Below, piece after piece: positions 7,138-14,035 of a stretch of 14,035 nucleotides of DNA. Source of the DNA: Planctomycetaceae bacterium (GTDB lineage: Bacteria; Planctomycetota; Planctomycetia; Pirellulales; UBA1268); NCBI GenBank assembly GCA_018694455.1, contig JABHNP010000251.1, forward strand, positions 1 through 14,035, in the 5' to 3' direction. The translations under genes and the position numbers were made by a program. Position 1 is the first letter of the stretch, and each line of letters starts with the position of its first letter. The notes beneath the pieces were generated by a model. That model was not told where the DNA came from and did not search any database. It saw nothing but the letters and a program-made list of their open reading frames with translations.

Positions 7138-9030
7138 CTATTCGAATTCTCGATGGTGTTGTTTGATAATTTCAAGAAGTGCTACCCCGTGATCGGCCAG
7201 TCGCTTTTCTCCGATCCCTTTGCAATTCAACAGCATTGCTGGAGAGGTCGGCTTTTCACGAGCGATTGACCGCAGGGCACGATCATCGAGGATTGTCCAA
7301 GCAGGCTTTCCACGCTCATCCGCTATTTTTCTACGCCATTGTCGGAGATGATCGAACAGCGTTCGGTCGACTCCGTTCCAGTCATCAGACTCTTTTCGAG
7401 ACCCTATCGTTTTTTTTATTCGTGGCTCAAGCAGAATGACTTCACGCTGATTTCGAAGGATTTCCCAAGATTTTTTATTGAGCATGACCACTGGTCGATC
7501 ACCAATACTTCTTGAAAGGTATTCCTGATCAAGTAACTGATGGACAAGGTTTTCACATATGCGTTGGTCGTAGCTTTTTAGTATTCCGTATGTTGATAGG
7601 CGATGATGGCCATGTCTTTGTATCGGTGCTGTTTGTGCCCCACGAAGAACCTCACAAAGGTGCCGGACACCAAACCGCTCGCTAACTCGGGCAACACAAG
7701 AAATTATTTTTTGAGCCACCGTGTTGCTGTCAGCAAGGTTGGTTGTTTCGCCTAAGCAAACATCGCAGTTTTTACAATTAGATAGTTCGTATGGTTGCCC
7801 GAAATGTTCTGACAAAAAGGCATGCCGGCACCGTGCTGCCTGGGCATACTTGCGCATTCGTTGGAGATGTACTATTTGGGAATCAATAAGTTCTTGTGAT
7901 TCAGCGTCAGGAAGTTCCGAAGACTCCGCACCACGTCGAATCAAGGCCTCCCAGCTAAAAACATCAGCAGGTGAATAAAGCAGGACACATTCTGCAGCAA
8001 GCCCATCGCGTCCAGCTCGGCCAGTTTCTTGTTGATAGGCTTCAAGACTTTTTGGTAGTCCAGTGTGTAAAACCAGCCGTACGTTCGAACGGTCAATACC
8101 CATACCAAACGCGACGGTAGCGACAACAATATCGAGCGATTCCTTTGCGAAAGCTTCCTGAGTCTGGTGCCTTTTTTTCGCATCCAATCCTGCGTGATAA
8201 GGATGCGCAAGAAGCCCTGCGGCAGTGAGATGCTTTGCTAGCCGCTCTGTTTCTCGTCTCGAAATGCAGTACACGATCGAAGCTTCTTTAGGATGTCTTC
8301 CAAGGATTTCAAGTATCTGCGTTGTTCTATTTGTTCGCTGAATAACACGGTAGGTGAGGTTTGGTCGATCAAATCGGCCAACAAAAATCTTAGGATTTTT
8401 AAGATGGAGCTGTTCAGCGATATCCTTCCTGACAGGAGGTGTTGCAGTTGCTGTGTACGCGTGAAAGCTTGCTTGAGGGAAATGATTCCTCAAAGTAGAT
8501 AGTTGACGATACTCAGGGCGAAAGTCATGGCCCCATTGGCTTATGCAATGCGCTTCATCGATTGCAAATCGATGAATTGAAAGATGTGAAATTGTCTCAA
8601 TAAGGTTTGAATTGAAAAGCCTCTCCGGGGCTATGAAAAGCAGCCTCAGGACACCACTCCGAAGTCTTTGATAAGTTTTTCTTCGCTCATTCACAGAGAG
8701 TCCGCTGTGTATAGCTGCTGCCGGGTATCCAATAGCTTCTAGCGAGTCCACCTGATCTTTCATAAGTGATACCAACGGAGAGATGATGATGTCGGTTGTC
8801 TGACTCAGTAGAGGCGGAAGTTGATAACAGAGACTTTTTCCACCGCCTGTTGGGAGTACTACAACAGAGTCATGGCCGTGAACGGCAGCAGAAATTGCTT
8901 CAGCTTGAAGTGGTCGAAACGTATCGAAGCCCCACCAACGAAGAAGCGTTTGATGAATGTCTGAACTGAGTGATTTCTGCCCGTTAACTTGGTTTGAGGG
9001 AGGCGTTTGGTCGGTTACCTTCCTTGTCAT
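7138..9030 (-). CDS. recQ: ATP-dependent DNA helicase RecQ
   Basis: This 630-aa protein is a full-length RecQ, a 3'-5' superfamily 2 DNA helicase that unwinds recombination and repair intermediates. The helicase core shows FRPLQAEAI (38-46), Walker A LPTGGGKSLCYQ (59-70), the DEAH box (158-161) joined to the aromatic-rich loop SQWGHDFRPEYRQL (164-177), TATATP (193-198) and motif VI QQETGRAGRDG (333-343). The zinc site uses Cys401, Cys419, Cys422 and Cys425. A winged-helix RQC domain follows, and a C-terminal HRDC domain (about 555-630) holds the usual ALRSIA and LLNCKGIGEKRL motifs. All expected domains are present and no key residue is missing. The ATG at 9030 gives a normal N-terminus, though no clear ribosome site precedes it. 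The gene stands alone and converges on the transporter run, with stops only 11 bases apart. Confidence 0.96.
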   Translation of the reverse strand: MTRKVTDQTPPSNQVNGQKSLSSDIHQTLLRWWGFDTFRPLQAEAISAAVHGHDSVVVLPTGGGKSLCYQLPPLLSQTTDIIISPLVSLMKDQVDSLEAIGYPAAAIHSGLSVNERRKTYQRLRSGVLRLLFIAPERLFNSNLIETISHLSIHRFAIDEAHCISQWGHDFRPEYRQLSTLRNHFPQASFHAYTATATPPVRKDIAEQLHLKNPKIFVGRFDRPNLTYRVIQRTNRTTQILEILGRHPKEASIVYCISRRETERLAKHLTAAGLLAHPYHAGLDAKKRHQTQEAFAKESLDIVVATVAFGMGIDRSNVRLVLHTGLPKSLEAYQQETGRAGRDGLAAECVLLYSPADVFSWEALIRRGAESSELPDAESQELIDSQIVHLQRMRKYAQAARCRHAFLSEHFGQPYELSNCKNCDVCLGETTNLADSNTVAQKIISCVARVSERFGVRHLCEVLRGAQTAPIQRHGHHRLSTYGILKSYDQRICENLVHQLLDQEYLSRSIGDRPVVMLNKKSWEILRNQREVILLEPRIKKTIGSRKESDDWNGVDRTLFDHLRQWRRKIADERGKPAWTILDDRALRSIAREKPTSPAMLLNCKGIGEKRLADHGVALLEIIKQHHREFE

Positions 9031-9214
9031 GAGTGGTTGGGCTTTCTGCTGGAAATGGAATCTGCTTCAGTAGCAGGATAACATCTGAGTGGAAAAGAGG
9101 TTGTCTGAGGAAGCAGGGGAAAGAAGGGGGCTTCAAGAGTCTCGCAGGAGACCTAGTGCCAGAGAAATCTGTCTTGATCAGCGATCGAGTCGTTGCGAAG
9201 GTCTGTAGGAACAA
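9031..9214. promoter_or_regulatory. Divergent intergenic region between recQ and the PAP2-type gene
   Basis: This 184-base region should carry the promoters for recQ (leftward) and the PAP2-type gene (rightward). I could not find a convincing pair of -35 and -10 hexamers for either direction. AGGA at 9207-9210 is the probable ribosome site for the gene starting at 9215. A weak CTGCT/AGCAG stem lies near 9049-9080. Confidence 0.35.
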
Positions 9215-10657
9215 ATGATCTCTTCCTCATGTTTATCCTGTTTGCGTTTTGGCCCATTGCAACCTTGGCAATGGTGCCTTTGCTGCTTTGTGATTCTGCT
9301 TGAAATTCAATTGCCTTATAGTGGATTTGGGGCCGAACAAAATTCTATTTCTCGTGAGTTGTCTTCAGGAATATCTGTCCGTCATTCATTGCCAGTTGCA
9401 TCAGATGGAATGTTTTTAAGTTCTGAAAACGGTCATGAAATTTGGGATAAAACAGTGAAGACCGTTGCGGCTGACTGGCCTGTTATCAAGACGGTCTCTC
9501 CAGATTTTGATTCAGTACCTCCCCGGGCCGGAAAGATTGAGTCAGCGTGGGTGGAGGTTCCACACGCGACTGCTCCTGGGGACATGATGAATGGCTTCGA
9601 TGCTCCATGGCCACACTGGCCCCAACAACGTCAGCGGGTAGTTGTTCAAGTGCTTCCTGCGGCCAATGGTGCCTGGGTTGATGCGGTGGTGGAGACGCAG
9701 CCCTTGGCTGCGAATGATGTTAGTCTCATGCCCGACCGTGTCGTGCTTACTGGTGGTTGGGAAACTGACTTGCAGGGTCGTTCGTCAGTCGATGCGACGG
9801 TTGATCTCGCTCAAAGAATGGAGTTTGAAAGCGATCCAGTATATGCATTGCCAACACCACCAGAAATTATTTCATCTCATAAGACCCGGCAGCTACCTTG
9901 GGAAGAAAGTAGATTTCCGAGGCTTTCTCGTACTGGCCGAAAGATTTTCCAGGATTATAAGAATTTTTATTCCTGTGAAAATCTGGCATGTGTTACTGCT
10001 GCTTTTGGTGCGGGAGCATTAATGGCAAATACGGGCTTTGATACGACGATGCAAAATGCTTGGCAGGCTGGAATAACGGGATCACAGACAGGTGATTTTT
10101 TTTCGGCAACGAAAGATATTGGTGATGGGATTTATTTGTTACCAGCTGCTGGGATTGCTGCGGCTGCCGGGGTCGCACTTGAAGGAGTGCCGGTTGGAGA
10201 TGCGTTGGGGGGATGGGGTTCACGAAGCCTCCGGATCTTTTTAGTCGGAGGGCCACCCGTCTATGTTCTACAGTTGGCCACGGGTGCGTCTCGACCAAGT
10301 AATCATGGTTCGATTAATACAGAATCACCCGCTGGGAGCGACTGGAAATTTTTTCAAGATAATAACGGAGTGAGTGGACACTCTTTTATGGGAGCAATTC
10401 CGTTTCTTGCCGCAGCGGATATGGTTGAGCACCCACTTGCTAAAGGAACGCTGTATGTCTGCTCTACCTTTGTCGGTTTTTCAAGAATCAATGACGACGC
10501 TCACTATTCTTCGCAGGCATTTCTCGGTTGGTATCTTGCCTGGGCCAGTTCGTTAGCAGTCAGCGATACTGAGCATCATTTTGCCGGCTACGAAGTGAGA
10601 GTTGTGCCAGTCCCAATTGGTGATCAGGGCGGTTTGGGAGTACAGGCGAGCTGGTAG
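9215..10657 (+). CDS. PAP2-superfamily (phosphatidic acid phosphatase/haloperoxidase-like) exported protein with long N-terminal extension
   Basis: A 480-aa protein whose C-terminal half (about 250-450) looks like a membrane PAP2 domain. ATGASRP (355-361) corresponds to motif 1, GVSGHSFMGAIPF (385-397) to the PSGH motif 2, and SRINDDAHYSSQ (423-434) to motif 3, SRx5Hx3D. The catalytic arginines and both histidines (389 and 430) are kept, but the motif 1 lysine, the motif 2 proline and the motif 3 aspartate are replaced by Gln354, Val386 and Gln434. Hydrophobic segments occur near 300-322 and 339-353. The N-terminus has a hydrophobic, Cys-rich signal-like segment (about 16-40), then some 200 residues of unknown type with strand-like patches such as RVVVQVLP (141-148). 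The protein ends in GLGVQASW, an aromatic-terminated beta-like tail. The family acts on phosphate esters of lipids or prenyl carriers; substrate and activity here are unknown. It is flanked by opposed genes and probably monocistronic. Confidence 0.65.
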   Translation: MISSSCLSCLRFGPLQPWQWCLCCFVILLEIQLPYSGFGAEQNSISRELSSGISVRHSLPVASDGMFLSSENGHEIWDKTVKTVAADWPVIKTVSPDFDSVPPRAGKIESAWVEVPHATAPGDMMNGFDAPWPHWPQQRQRVVVQVLPAANGAWVDAVVETQPLAANDVSLMPDRVVLTGGWETDLQGRSSVDATVDLAQRMEFESDPVYALPTPPEIISSHKTRQLPWEESRFPRLSRTGRKIFQDYKNFYSCENLACVTAAFGAGALMANTGFDTTMQNAWQAGITGSQTGDFFSATKDIGDGIYLLPAAGIAAAAGVALEGVPVGDALGGWGSRSLRIFLVGGPPVYVLQLATGASRPSNHGSINTESPAGSDWKFFQDNNGVSGHSFMGAIPFLAAADMVEHPLAKGTLYVCSTFVGFSRINDDAHYSSQAFLGWYLAWASSLAVSDTEHHFAGYEVRVVPVPIGDQGGLGVQASW

Positions 10658-11038
10658 AGAATCTAGCAGCAAAGAATTCGAGTCGTTCTCGTCGACGATG
10701 TCAGTCCTGCTCAACAAGTTCACTCATAGTTTCTGATTACTTGGCCCGAGTATTTCAGGGCTCTTCGAGCATTTATTTCCTCTTACTTGGAGCAATTAGG
10801 TTTTGCTTGTTTTTCACCAAGTAATTGTGACTTTTTCGGCAATCGCATTTTTATAAAGATCGCTTCCGATGCGGCCTCCTGTTTCAGGACAAATTATTTT
10901 CATATCAATGCTCTGTCAGTAGTCATGTTCATTGAATTGTCATTGCTTCTGTACTTGTGTGTAACACCATGACCCTGAGGCGGCAGTTTGTGACGAGTCT
11001 GCAGCGTAAAAAGAATGCGACACATGCCCGTAAATTGT
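10658..11038. other. Gene-free convergent intergenic region
   Basis: This 381-base gap lies between the 3' ends of the PAP2-type gene and aroB. It holds a 10-base perfect palindrome TCGTCGACGA at 10689-10698 and a short stem GCTC/GAGC at 10760-10770 followed by a T-rich stretch, which might serve as a weak rightward terminator. I see no tRNA, no convincing small gene with a ribosome site, and no clear bidirectional terminator. A 61-codon TTG frame at 10787-10972 has no supporting signal. Confidence 0.5.
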
Positions 11039-12172
11039 TCAGGTAGTGAGGCAAACTGTTTTTATTGCTGACGTCACAAGCATCTGGTCAATACGGTCGA
11101 TGATTTCAACATGACCGATTTTATCTGGGAGAACGAATCGTAGATTACCCCCGACCGTTTTTTTATCTCGAGCCATGATCTTCAAGAAATCATCAGGGTC
11201 TATGTCATTCAGCACAGGTGTTACTACTGGTAGTCCAAGAGTTTCGAGCAGCTTTTGTTGTCGTTCAACAACGGTTTGGTCTAGAAGGTCAAGTGAACAG
11301 GCGAGTCTCACTGCTGCCATCATGCCAAGGGAAACAGCTTCTCCATGAAGCAGTGTGCCGTAACCAGCAGTTGTTTCAAAAGCATGAGCAAAGGTATGGC
11401 CGTAATTAAGGCAGGCACGCAAACCAGTTATTTCTCGTTCGTCTCTTTCGACAACAGACGCTTTAAGTTCTGCGGAACGATGTACGAGGTGGTTTAGGCT
11501 CTCCTTTTCTCGTTCTCTAATAGAAATCGCACGGTCCTCTAGCCATTGAAAAAAGTCAGCATCCAGAATCATTCCGTATTTAACTACTTCAGCGAGGCCA
11601 CTGATGTATTCTCGATCTGGTAGTGATTTTAGGGTGCTGATATCAGCCACAACGCCTCGGGGTTGCCAAAAAGCTCCAACAAGATTTTTTCCGGCAGGAA
11701 GATTTACGCCCGTCTTTCCGCCAATAGCGCTGTCAACTTGCGCAACTAAGGTTGTTGGTACTTGCCAGATTTGTAAGCCACGCGAAAACGTCGCAGCTAC
11801 AAATCCGGTGAGGTCGCCCACAACACCACCACCAACAGCAAGAATTGCTGTTTTACGGTCAATTCGAAGGCGCGCGAATTCATTCCACAACCGCTCAGAT
11901 TCAACAAGAGACTTGGAGGTTTCGCCTGGCGGAATACTAAGACGATCGACTGTTATCGATACAGCCTGGAGTGACTGTGTGACGGTACGTCCATGCGACT
12001 CATTTACTGATTGGTCAGAAACAACGACTGCTCGCTGTACATTCTCGTTTTGAACAAGGTCGCCGATGTCCTGAAGAATCTCATTGCCAACATGAATTTT
12101 ATACGAGCGAGCAGCCGATGAGGGTGTCGCAATGCCTTCGTCTAGTCGAACGGGGATTTCGTGTCGTTTCAC
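11039..12172 (-). CDS. aroB: 3-dehydroquinate synthase
   Basis: AroB converts DAHP to 3-dehydroquinate, the second step of the shikimate pathway to aromatic amino acids; it is a cytoplasmic, NAD+-dependent metalloenzyme. The nucleotide-binding segment GGGVVGDLTGFVAATF (114-129) and PTTLVAQVDSAIGGKTGVN (139-157) are near-perfect family matches. The metal ligands are visible as Glu195 in GLAEVVKYG, His259 in NYGHTF and His276 in LHGEAV, and RDKKTVGGNLRFVLP marks the C-terminal domain. I use the GTG at 12172, one base after the stop of the upstream 75-aa gene, giving 377 aa, near the usual 360 or so. An ATG at 12202 would add ten residues and overlap that gene by 29 bases; neither start has a clear ribosome site. 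No sign of damage. It is probably co-transcribed with the 75-aa gene. Confidence 0.95.
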   Translation of the reverse strand: MKRHEIPVRLDEGIATPSSAARSYKIHVGNEILQDIGDLVQNENVQRAVVVSDQSVNESHGRTVTQSLQAVSITVDRLSIPPGETSKSLVESERLWNEFARLRIDRKTAILAVGGGVVGDLTGFVAATFSRGLQIWQVPTTLVAQVDSAIGGKTGVNLPAGKNLVGAFWQPRGVVADISTLKSLPDREYISGLAEVVKYGMILDADFFQWLEDRAISIREREKESLNHLVHRSAELKASVVERDEREITGLRACLNYGHTFAHAFETTAGYGTLLHGEAVSLGMMAAVRLACSLDLLDQTVVERQQKLLETLGLPVVTPVLNDIDPDDFLKIMARDKKTVGGNLRFVLPDKIGHVEIIDRIDQMLVTSAIKTVCLTT

Positions 12173-12173
12173 G

Positions 12174-12401
12174 TTATGTCGCCGCCACTCGTTCAAGATC
12201 ATCGGGTGTGACGGTTATGACACGGGCAAATCCGGAATGTTGACGTACGTATTCAAGATCGAAAGCTTCTTCTGGAGCAGCATGGAGCAGCGATTCGATA
12301 CGGCTGCGATCGTTCTCTGACCAATCTTCGTAATCGTCCGGCCAAATGGTGTGGTTTTCAACGACAAGTGCATCCCGGTATGGGTCGAACTGGTTGGGCA
12401 T
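12174..12401 (-). CDS. Small acidic hypothetical protein upstream of aroB (75 aa)
   Basis: I recognise no functional domain. The 75-residue product starts MPNQFDPYRDALVVENHTIW and is acidic and soluble, with no signal peptide, membrane segment or cysteines. It resembles a small conserved hypothetical protein I associate with planctomycetes, which is memory rather than a search result. The middle (about 27-53) looks helical and the end carries ITVTPDDLERV. The ATG at 12401 is preferred over the TTG at 12455, because AGAGAAAG precedes it closely and the added N-terminus would look unnatural. Its stop is followed after one base by the probable GTG start of aroB, so translation of the two is likely coupled. 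Being first in this transcript, it could influence aroB expression or have an independent role; nothing in the sequence decides this. Confidence 0.7.
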   Translation of the reverse strand: MPNQFDPYRDALVVENHTIWPDDYEDWSENDRSRIESLLHAAPEEAFDLEYVRQHSGFARVITVTPDDLERVAAT

Positions 12402-12530
12402 CGGTACTTTCTCTAACAATGAGGGCGTAGCGTTACGGTCGTACAAATATTCCAAGAAGTATATATTGGAGGTGAGAGTGTCTCGACTCTGTTTATTTTT
12501 TCAGCATGTTTTTCATAAAAAGGCAGCTTT
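12402..12530. promoter_or_regulatory. Divergent promoter region between the aroB operon and the 182-aa gene
   Basis: For the leftward genes a candidate sigma70-type promoter reads, on the - strand, -35 TCGAGA (12481-12486) and -10 TATACT (12458-12463) with a 17-base spacer. Rightward, TATATT at 12462-12467 could be a -10 but lacks a good -35. GGAGGTGA at 12468-12475 matches the anti-Shine-Dalgarno sequence perfectly and lies just before a GTG at 12478. AGAGT/ACTCT (12475-12490) is a 5-bp stem followed by a T-rich run to 12501, terminator-like but weak. These assignments overlap and are tentative. Confidence 0.35.
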
Positions 12531-13079
12531 GTGCTCCGTAGCGTACCCGGGTCCATACTGGTTGTTGGTCTTCTTGCTCTCGGTGTCCTTGCAGCAGGAG
12601 TAGGTGTTTGGTGGCAATGGCAGCAGACCCGTCGATGCCTAGCATTTTATGGCATTCGTGCTACTGAGCGGATTTCGAAGGCACCACGTGTCGAACTGTG
12701 GCGGTTCAAACAGCCCTCAGACAGCCGACGTACGGGACATCTTTCTGTGGATCGGGTGCAGGACATTACGGAGGCAAAAGGGCTGGTACACCTTCGGAGA
12801 GGGCTTGTCGAAGACGCAAATTTTCAATGGCTCGAACGCGGTTGGTTAGAGCCAGAGCCGCTACCCGACGCGGCATGGGATGTTGCCCTTGTCTTCTATG
12901 ACAGCAATATCCCCGATTCAACCCCCAGGCGTGCTGTTATAGCGATTGATTTTGGTGAAAATCCTAAGGAAGCTAACATTACGGTCGTTGGCAGCCCAGG
13001 GCGTGTTGCTCTCGGGAAAATGGCAAAAGGGCTAAGAACTTGGGTTGAGAGTACTGCCAAATGGCCTGAATCGACCTGA
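12531..13079 (+). CDS. Hypothetical protein with one N-terminal membrane helix (182 aa)
   Basis: No known domain is recognised. The 182-aa product has an N-terminal hydrophobic helix (about 8-27, ending in Val-Trp-Trp-Gln-Trp) that would anchor it, and a globular part of mixed charge. The segment GIRATERISKAPRVELWRF (41-59) resembles a motif I associate with planctomycetal hypothetical proteins, again from memory only. The later part (about 115-165) has alternating strand-like and polar stretches, for example DVALVFYD and RRAVIAIDFG. The start is GTG at 12531, the first possible start after an in-frame stop at 12516, with AAGG at 12520-12523 as ribosome site. The gene runs divergently from the aroB pair and is followed after 139 bases by parA. 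No function is proposed. Confidence 0.72.
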   Translation: MLRSVPGSILVVGLLALGVLAAGVGVWWQWQQTRRCLAFYGIRATERISKAPRVELWRFKQPSDSRRTGHLSVDRVQDITEAKGLVHLRRGLVEDANFQWLERGWLEPEPLPDAAWDVALVFYDSNIPDSTPRRAVIAIDFGENPKEANITVVGSPGRVALGKMAKGLRTWVESTAKWPEST

Positions 13080-13218
13080 AATAGCCATATTTCTCCATTG
13101 AATGCCCGAAACAGGTCTTTTGCTGAACATATCGCCGAAGCTATTGTCTTTTGGAATGACGGTTGATTCGGTAAGTGACATGTGAGTTTTTCAGCACCGT
13201 TTCCGAGAGGCTGGTGAT

Positions 13219-14035
13219 ATGCGATCGATTGCGATAGCGAATCAAAAAGGAGGGGTTGGCAAAACAACCACTTCAGTGAATCTTGCCGTAGCACTGTCTC
13301 GTTTAGAGAAAAAAGTTTGTCTTATTGATCTCGATCCTCAGGCACACGCAACGCTTCATGTTGGTGTTTCGCCAGGCTCTGCTCCGTATACGGCTTACGA
13401 CGTCTTGGTGAACAATCAACCCCTCGCGGCAGCGACTGTCCATGCTCATGAAAACCTTTGGGTCGTACCCTCACATCTTGATCTCTCAGTAGCGGAAATG
13501 TCTCTCGCAGGGCGATCAGGCAGGGAGTCAATTCTACGTGAGAGATTACGAAGTGACCCTTCATGCAATAGTTGTTCAGGAAATGTTGAAACAACTGTTG
13601 GTGATTCGAAGCGACCACAATTTGATTACATAATCATTGATTGTCCGCCGTCCTTAGGGCTTCTGTCATTAAATGCGATGGCCGCTGCTGATGAGGTGTT
13701 ACTGCCGTTACAGCCTCATTTTCTCGCTTTGCACGGACTTAGCAAATTACTGGAAACGATTGAAATGTCCGCGGAACATATTAATCCTCGCTTGCGTTTG
13801 CTCGGTGTAGCAATTTGCCTTTACGAGGCGGGCACGCGTCTCGCTGCCGAGGTCGGACGAGATGTGGAAGCTTTTTTTGCCGAGGCAGGTGGCCACCCAT
13901 CGTGGAAAGATGCCAAAGTGTTTCAGACGAGAATTCGTCGGAATATCAGACTGGCCGAGGCGCCGAGTTTTGGGCAGTCAATTTTCGAGTATGCCCATGA
14001 TTCTAATGGAGCTTCGGATTACCATAGCCTAGCCT
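13219..14035 (+). CDS. parA: ParA/Soj-family ATPase (partial, runs off the window)
   Basis: A ParA-type partition ATPase of the deviant Walker (MinD/ParA) class; 272 codons are visible and the frame is still open at the window end. QKGGVGKTT (9-17) is the deviant Walker A with signature Lys10 and phosphate-binding Lys15, LIDLDPQAHATLH (35-47) is the A' motif, and YIIIDCPPSLGLLSLNAM (137-154) the Walker B region. Near the end, RIRRNIRLAEAPSFGQSIFEY is the DNA-binding and dimer segment typical of chromosomal Soj proteins. The family binds DNA non-specifically and moves chromosomes, plasmids or protein cargo with a ParB-type partner; none is visible here, but the downstream side is cut off. A Cys-x-x-Cys (116-119) sits in a stretch just before Walker B that is longer than in most Soj proteins. 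GAGAGG (13205-13210), eight bases upstream, supports the ATG. Confidence 0.92.
   Translation, partial: MRSIAIANQKGGVGKTTTSVNLAVALSRLEKKVCLIDLDPQAHATLHVGVSPGSAPYTAYDVLVNNQPLAAATVHAHENLWVVPSHLDLSVAEMSLAGRSGRESILRERLRSDPSCNSCSGNVETTVGDSKRPQFDYIIIDCPPSLGLLSLNAMAAADEVLLPLQPHFLALHGLSKLLETIEMSAEHINPRLRLLGVAICLYEAGTRLAAEVGRDVEAFFAEAGGHPSWKDAKVFQTRIRRNIRLAEAPSFGQSIFEYAHDSNGASDYHSLA

Noticed and set aside
9090..9150. GGAAGCAGG-like sequence considered as an SRP (4.5S) RNA core.
   Set aside because: The conserved SRP apical loop GGAAGGAAGCAGCC and its pairing partner are not present.
9033..9218. A 61-codon frame ending in an ATGA overlap with the PAP2-type start, resembling the coupling seen elsewhere in the window.
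   Set aside because: It would begin with GTG three bases from the recQ start with no room for its own promoter outside recQ, and the product shows no recognisable feature. The overlap is probably chance.
10670..10700. TTCGAGTC within AGAA...TTCT, reminiscent of a tRNA T-arm.
   Set aside because: The stem is only 4 bp and no acceptor, D-arm or anticodon arm can be drawn around it.
10787..10972. A 61-codon TTG-start frame in the gap between the PAP2-type gene and aroB.
   Set aside because: No ribosome site, a rare start codon, and no recognisable pattern apart from a hydrophobic end in an AT-rich stretch.
11604..12053. A 149-aa + strand frame inside aroB.
   Set aside because: It is antisense to highly conserved aroB codons and its translation is Thr/Arg/Ser-rich without motifs.
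12475..12501. Stem AGAGT/ACTCT plus T-rich run considered as a rho-independent terminator.
   Set aside because: The stem is short and AT-rich and no rightward gene ends upstream, so it is kept only as a possible leader element.

Overview
The window looks like a stretch of bacterial chromosome, most plausibly from a member of the Planctomycetota. That is a family-level impression only: the 75-aa and 182-aa hypothetical proteins, the carB tail and the ParA sequence resemble planctomycetal homologues as I remember them, and no search was run. No insertion sequence, CRISPR array, tRNA, rRNA or phage gene was seen. GTG and TTG starts and 4-base stop/start overlaps are frequent.

Layout. (1) Positions 3-7126, + strand: a tightly packed run of the 3' end of carB, the fused 23S rRNA methyltransferase gene rlmKL, and four genes of a branched-chain-amino-acid-type (Liv/HAAT) ABC transporter: a substrate-binding lipoprotein, a LivH-like permease, a LivM-like permease and a LivG-derived protein. 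Most neighbours overlap by ATGA or TTGA. The exception is the 50-base gap after the binding protein, which holds a perfect 8-bp hairpin. (2) 7138-9030, - strand: a full-length recQ helicase gene, converging on the transporter with an 11-base gap. (3) 9215-10657, + strand: a secreted or membrane PAP2-fold protein with a long N-terminal extension. (4) 10658-11038: a gene-free convergent gap. (5) 11039-12401, - strand: aroB preceded by a 75-aa hypothetical gene, probably one transcript. (6) 12531 to the end, + strand: a one-helix hypothetical protein, then a ParA-type ATPase cut by the window edge.

The most unusual item is the last transporter gene (5876-7126). It begins and ends as a LivG-type ATP-binding domain, but about 185 residues containing two predicted membrane helices replace the short segment between the Walker A region and the Q-loop. 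Walker A lysine, Q-loop glutamine, signature glycine and H-loop histidine are all substituted, while the Walker B Asp-Glu pair is kept. No LivF or other competent ATPase is encoded nearby. The cluster therefore looks like an ABC importer whose only local nucleotide-binding subunit has become a membrane-anchored pseudo-ATPase. It could borrow an ATPase encoded elsewhere, or work as a sensor or regulated channel. These roles are inferences.
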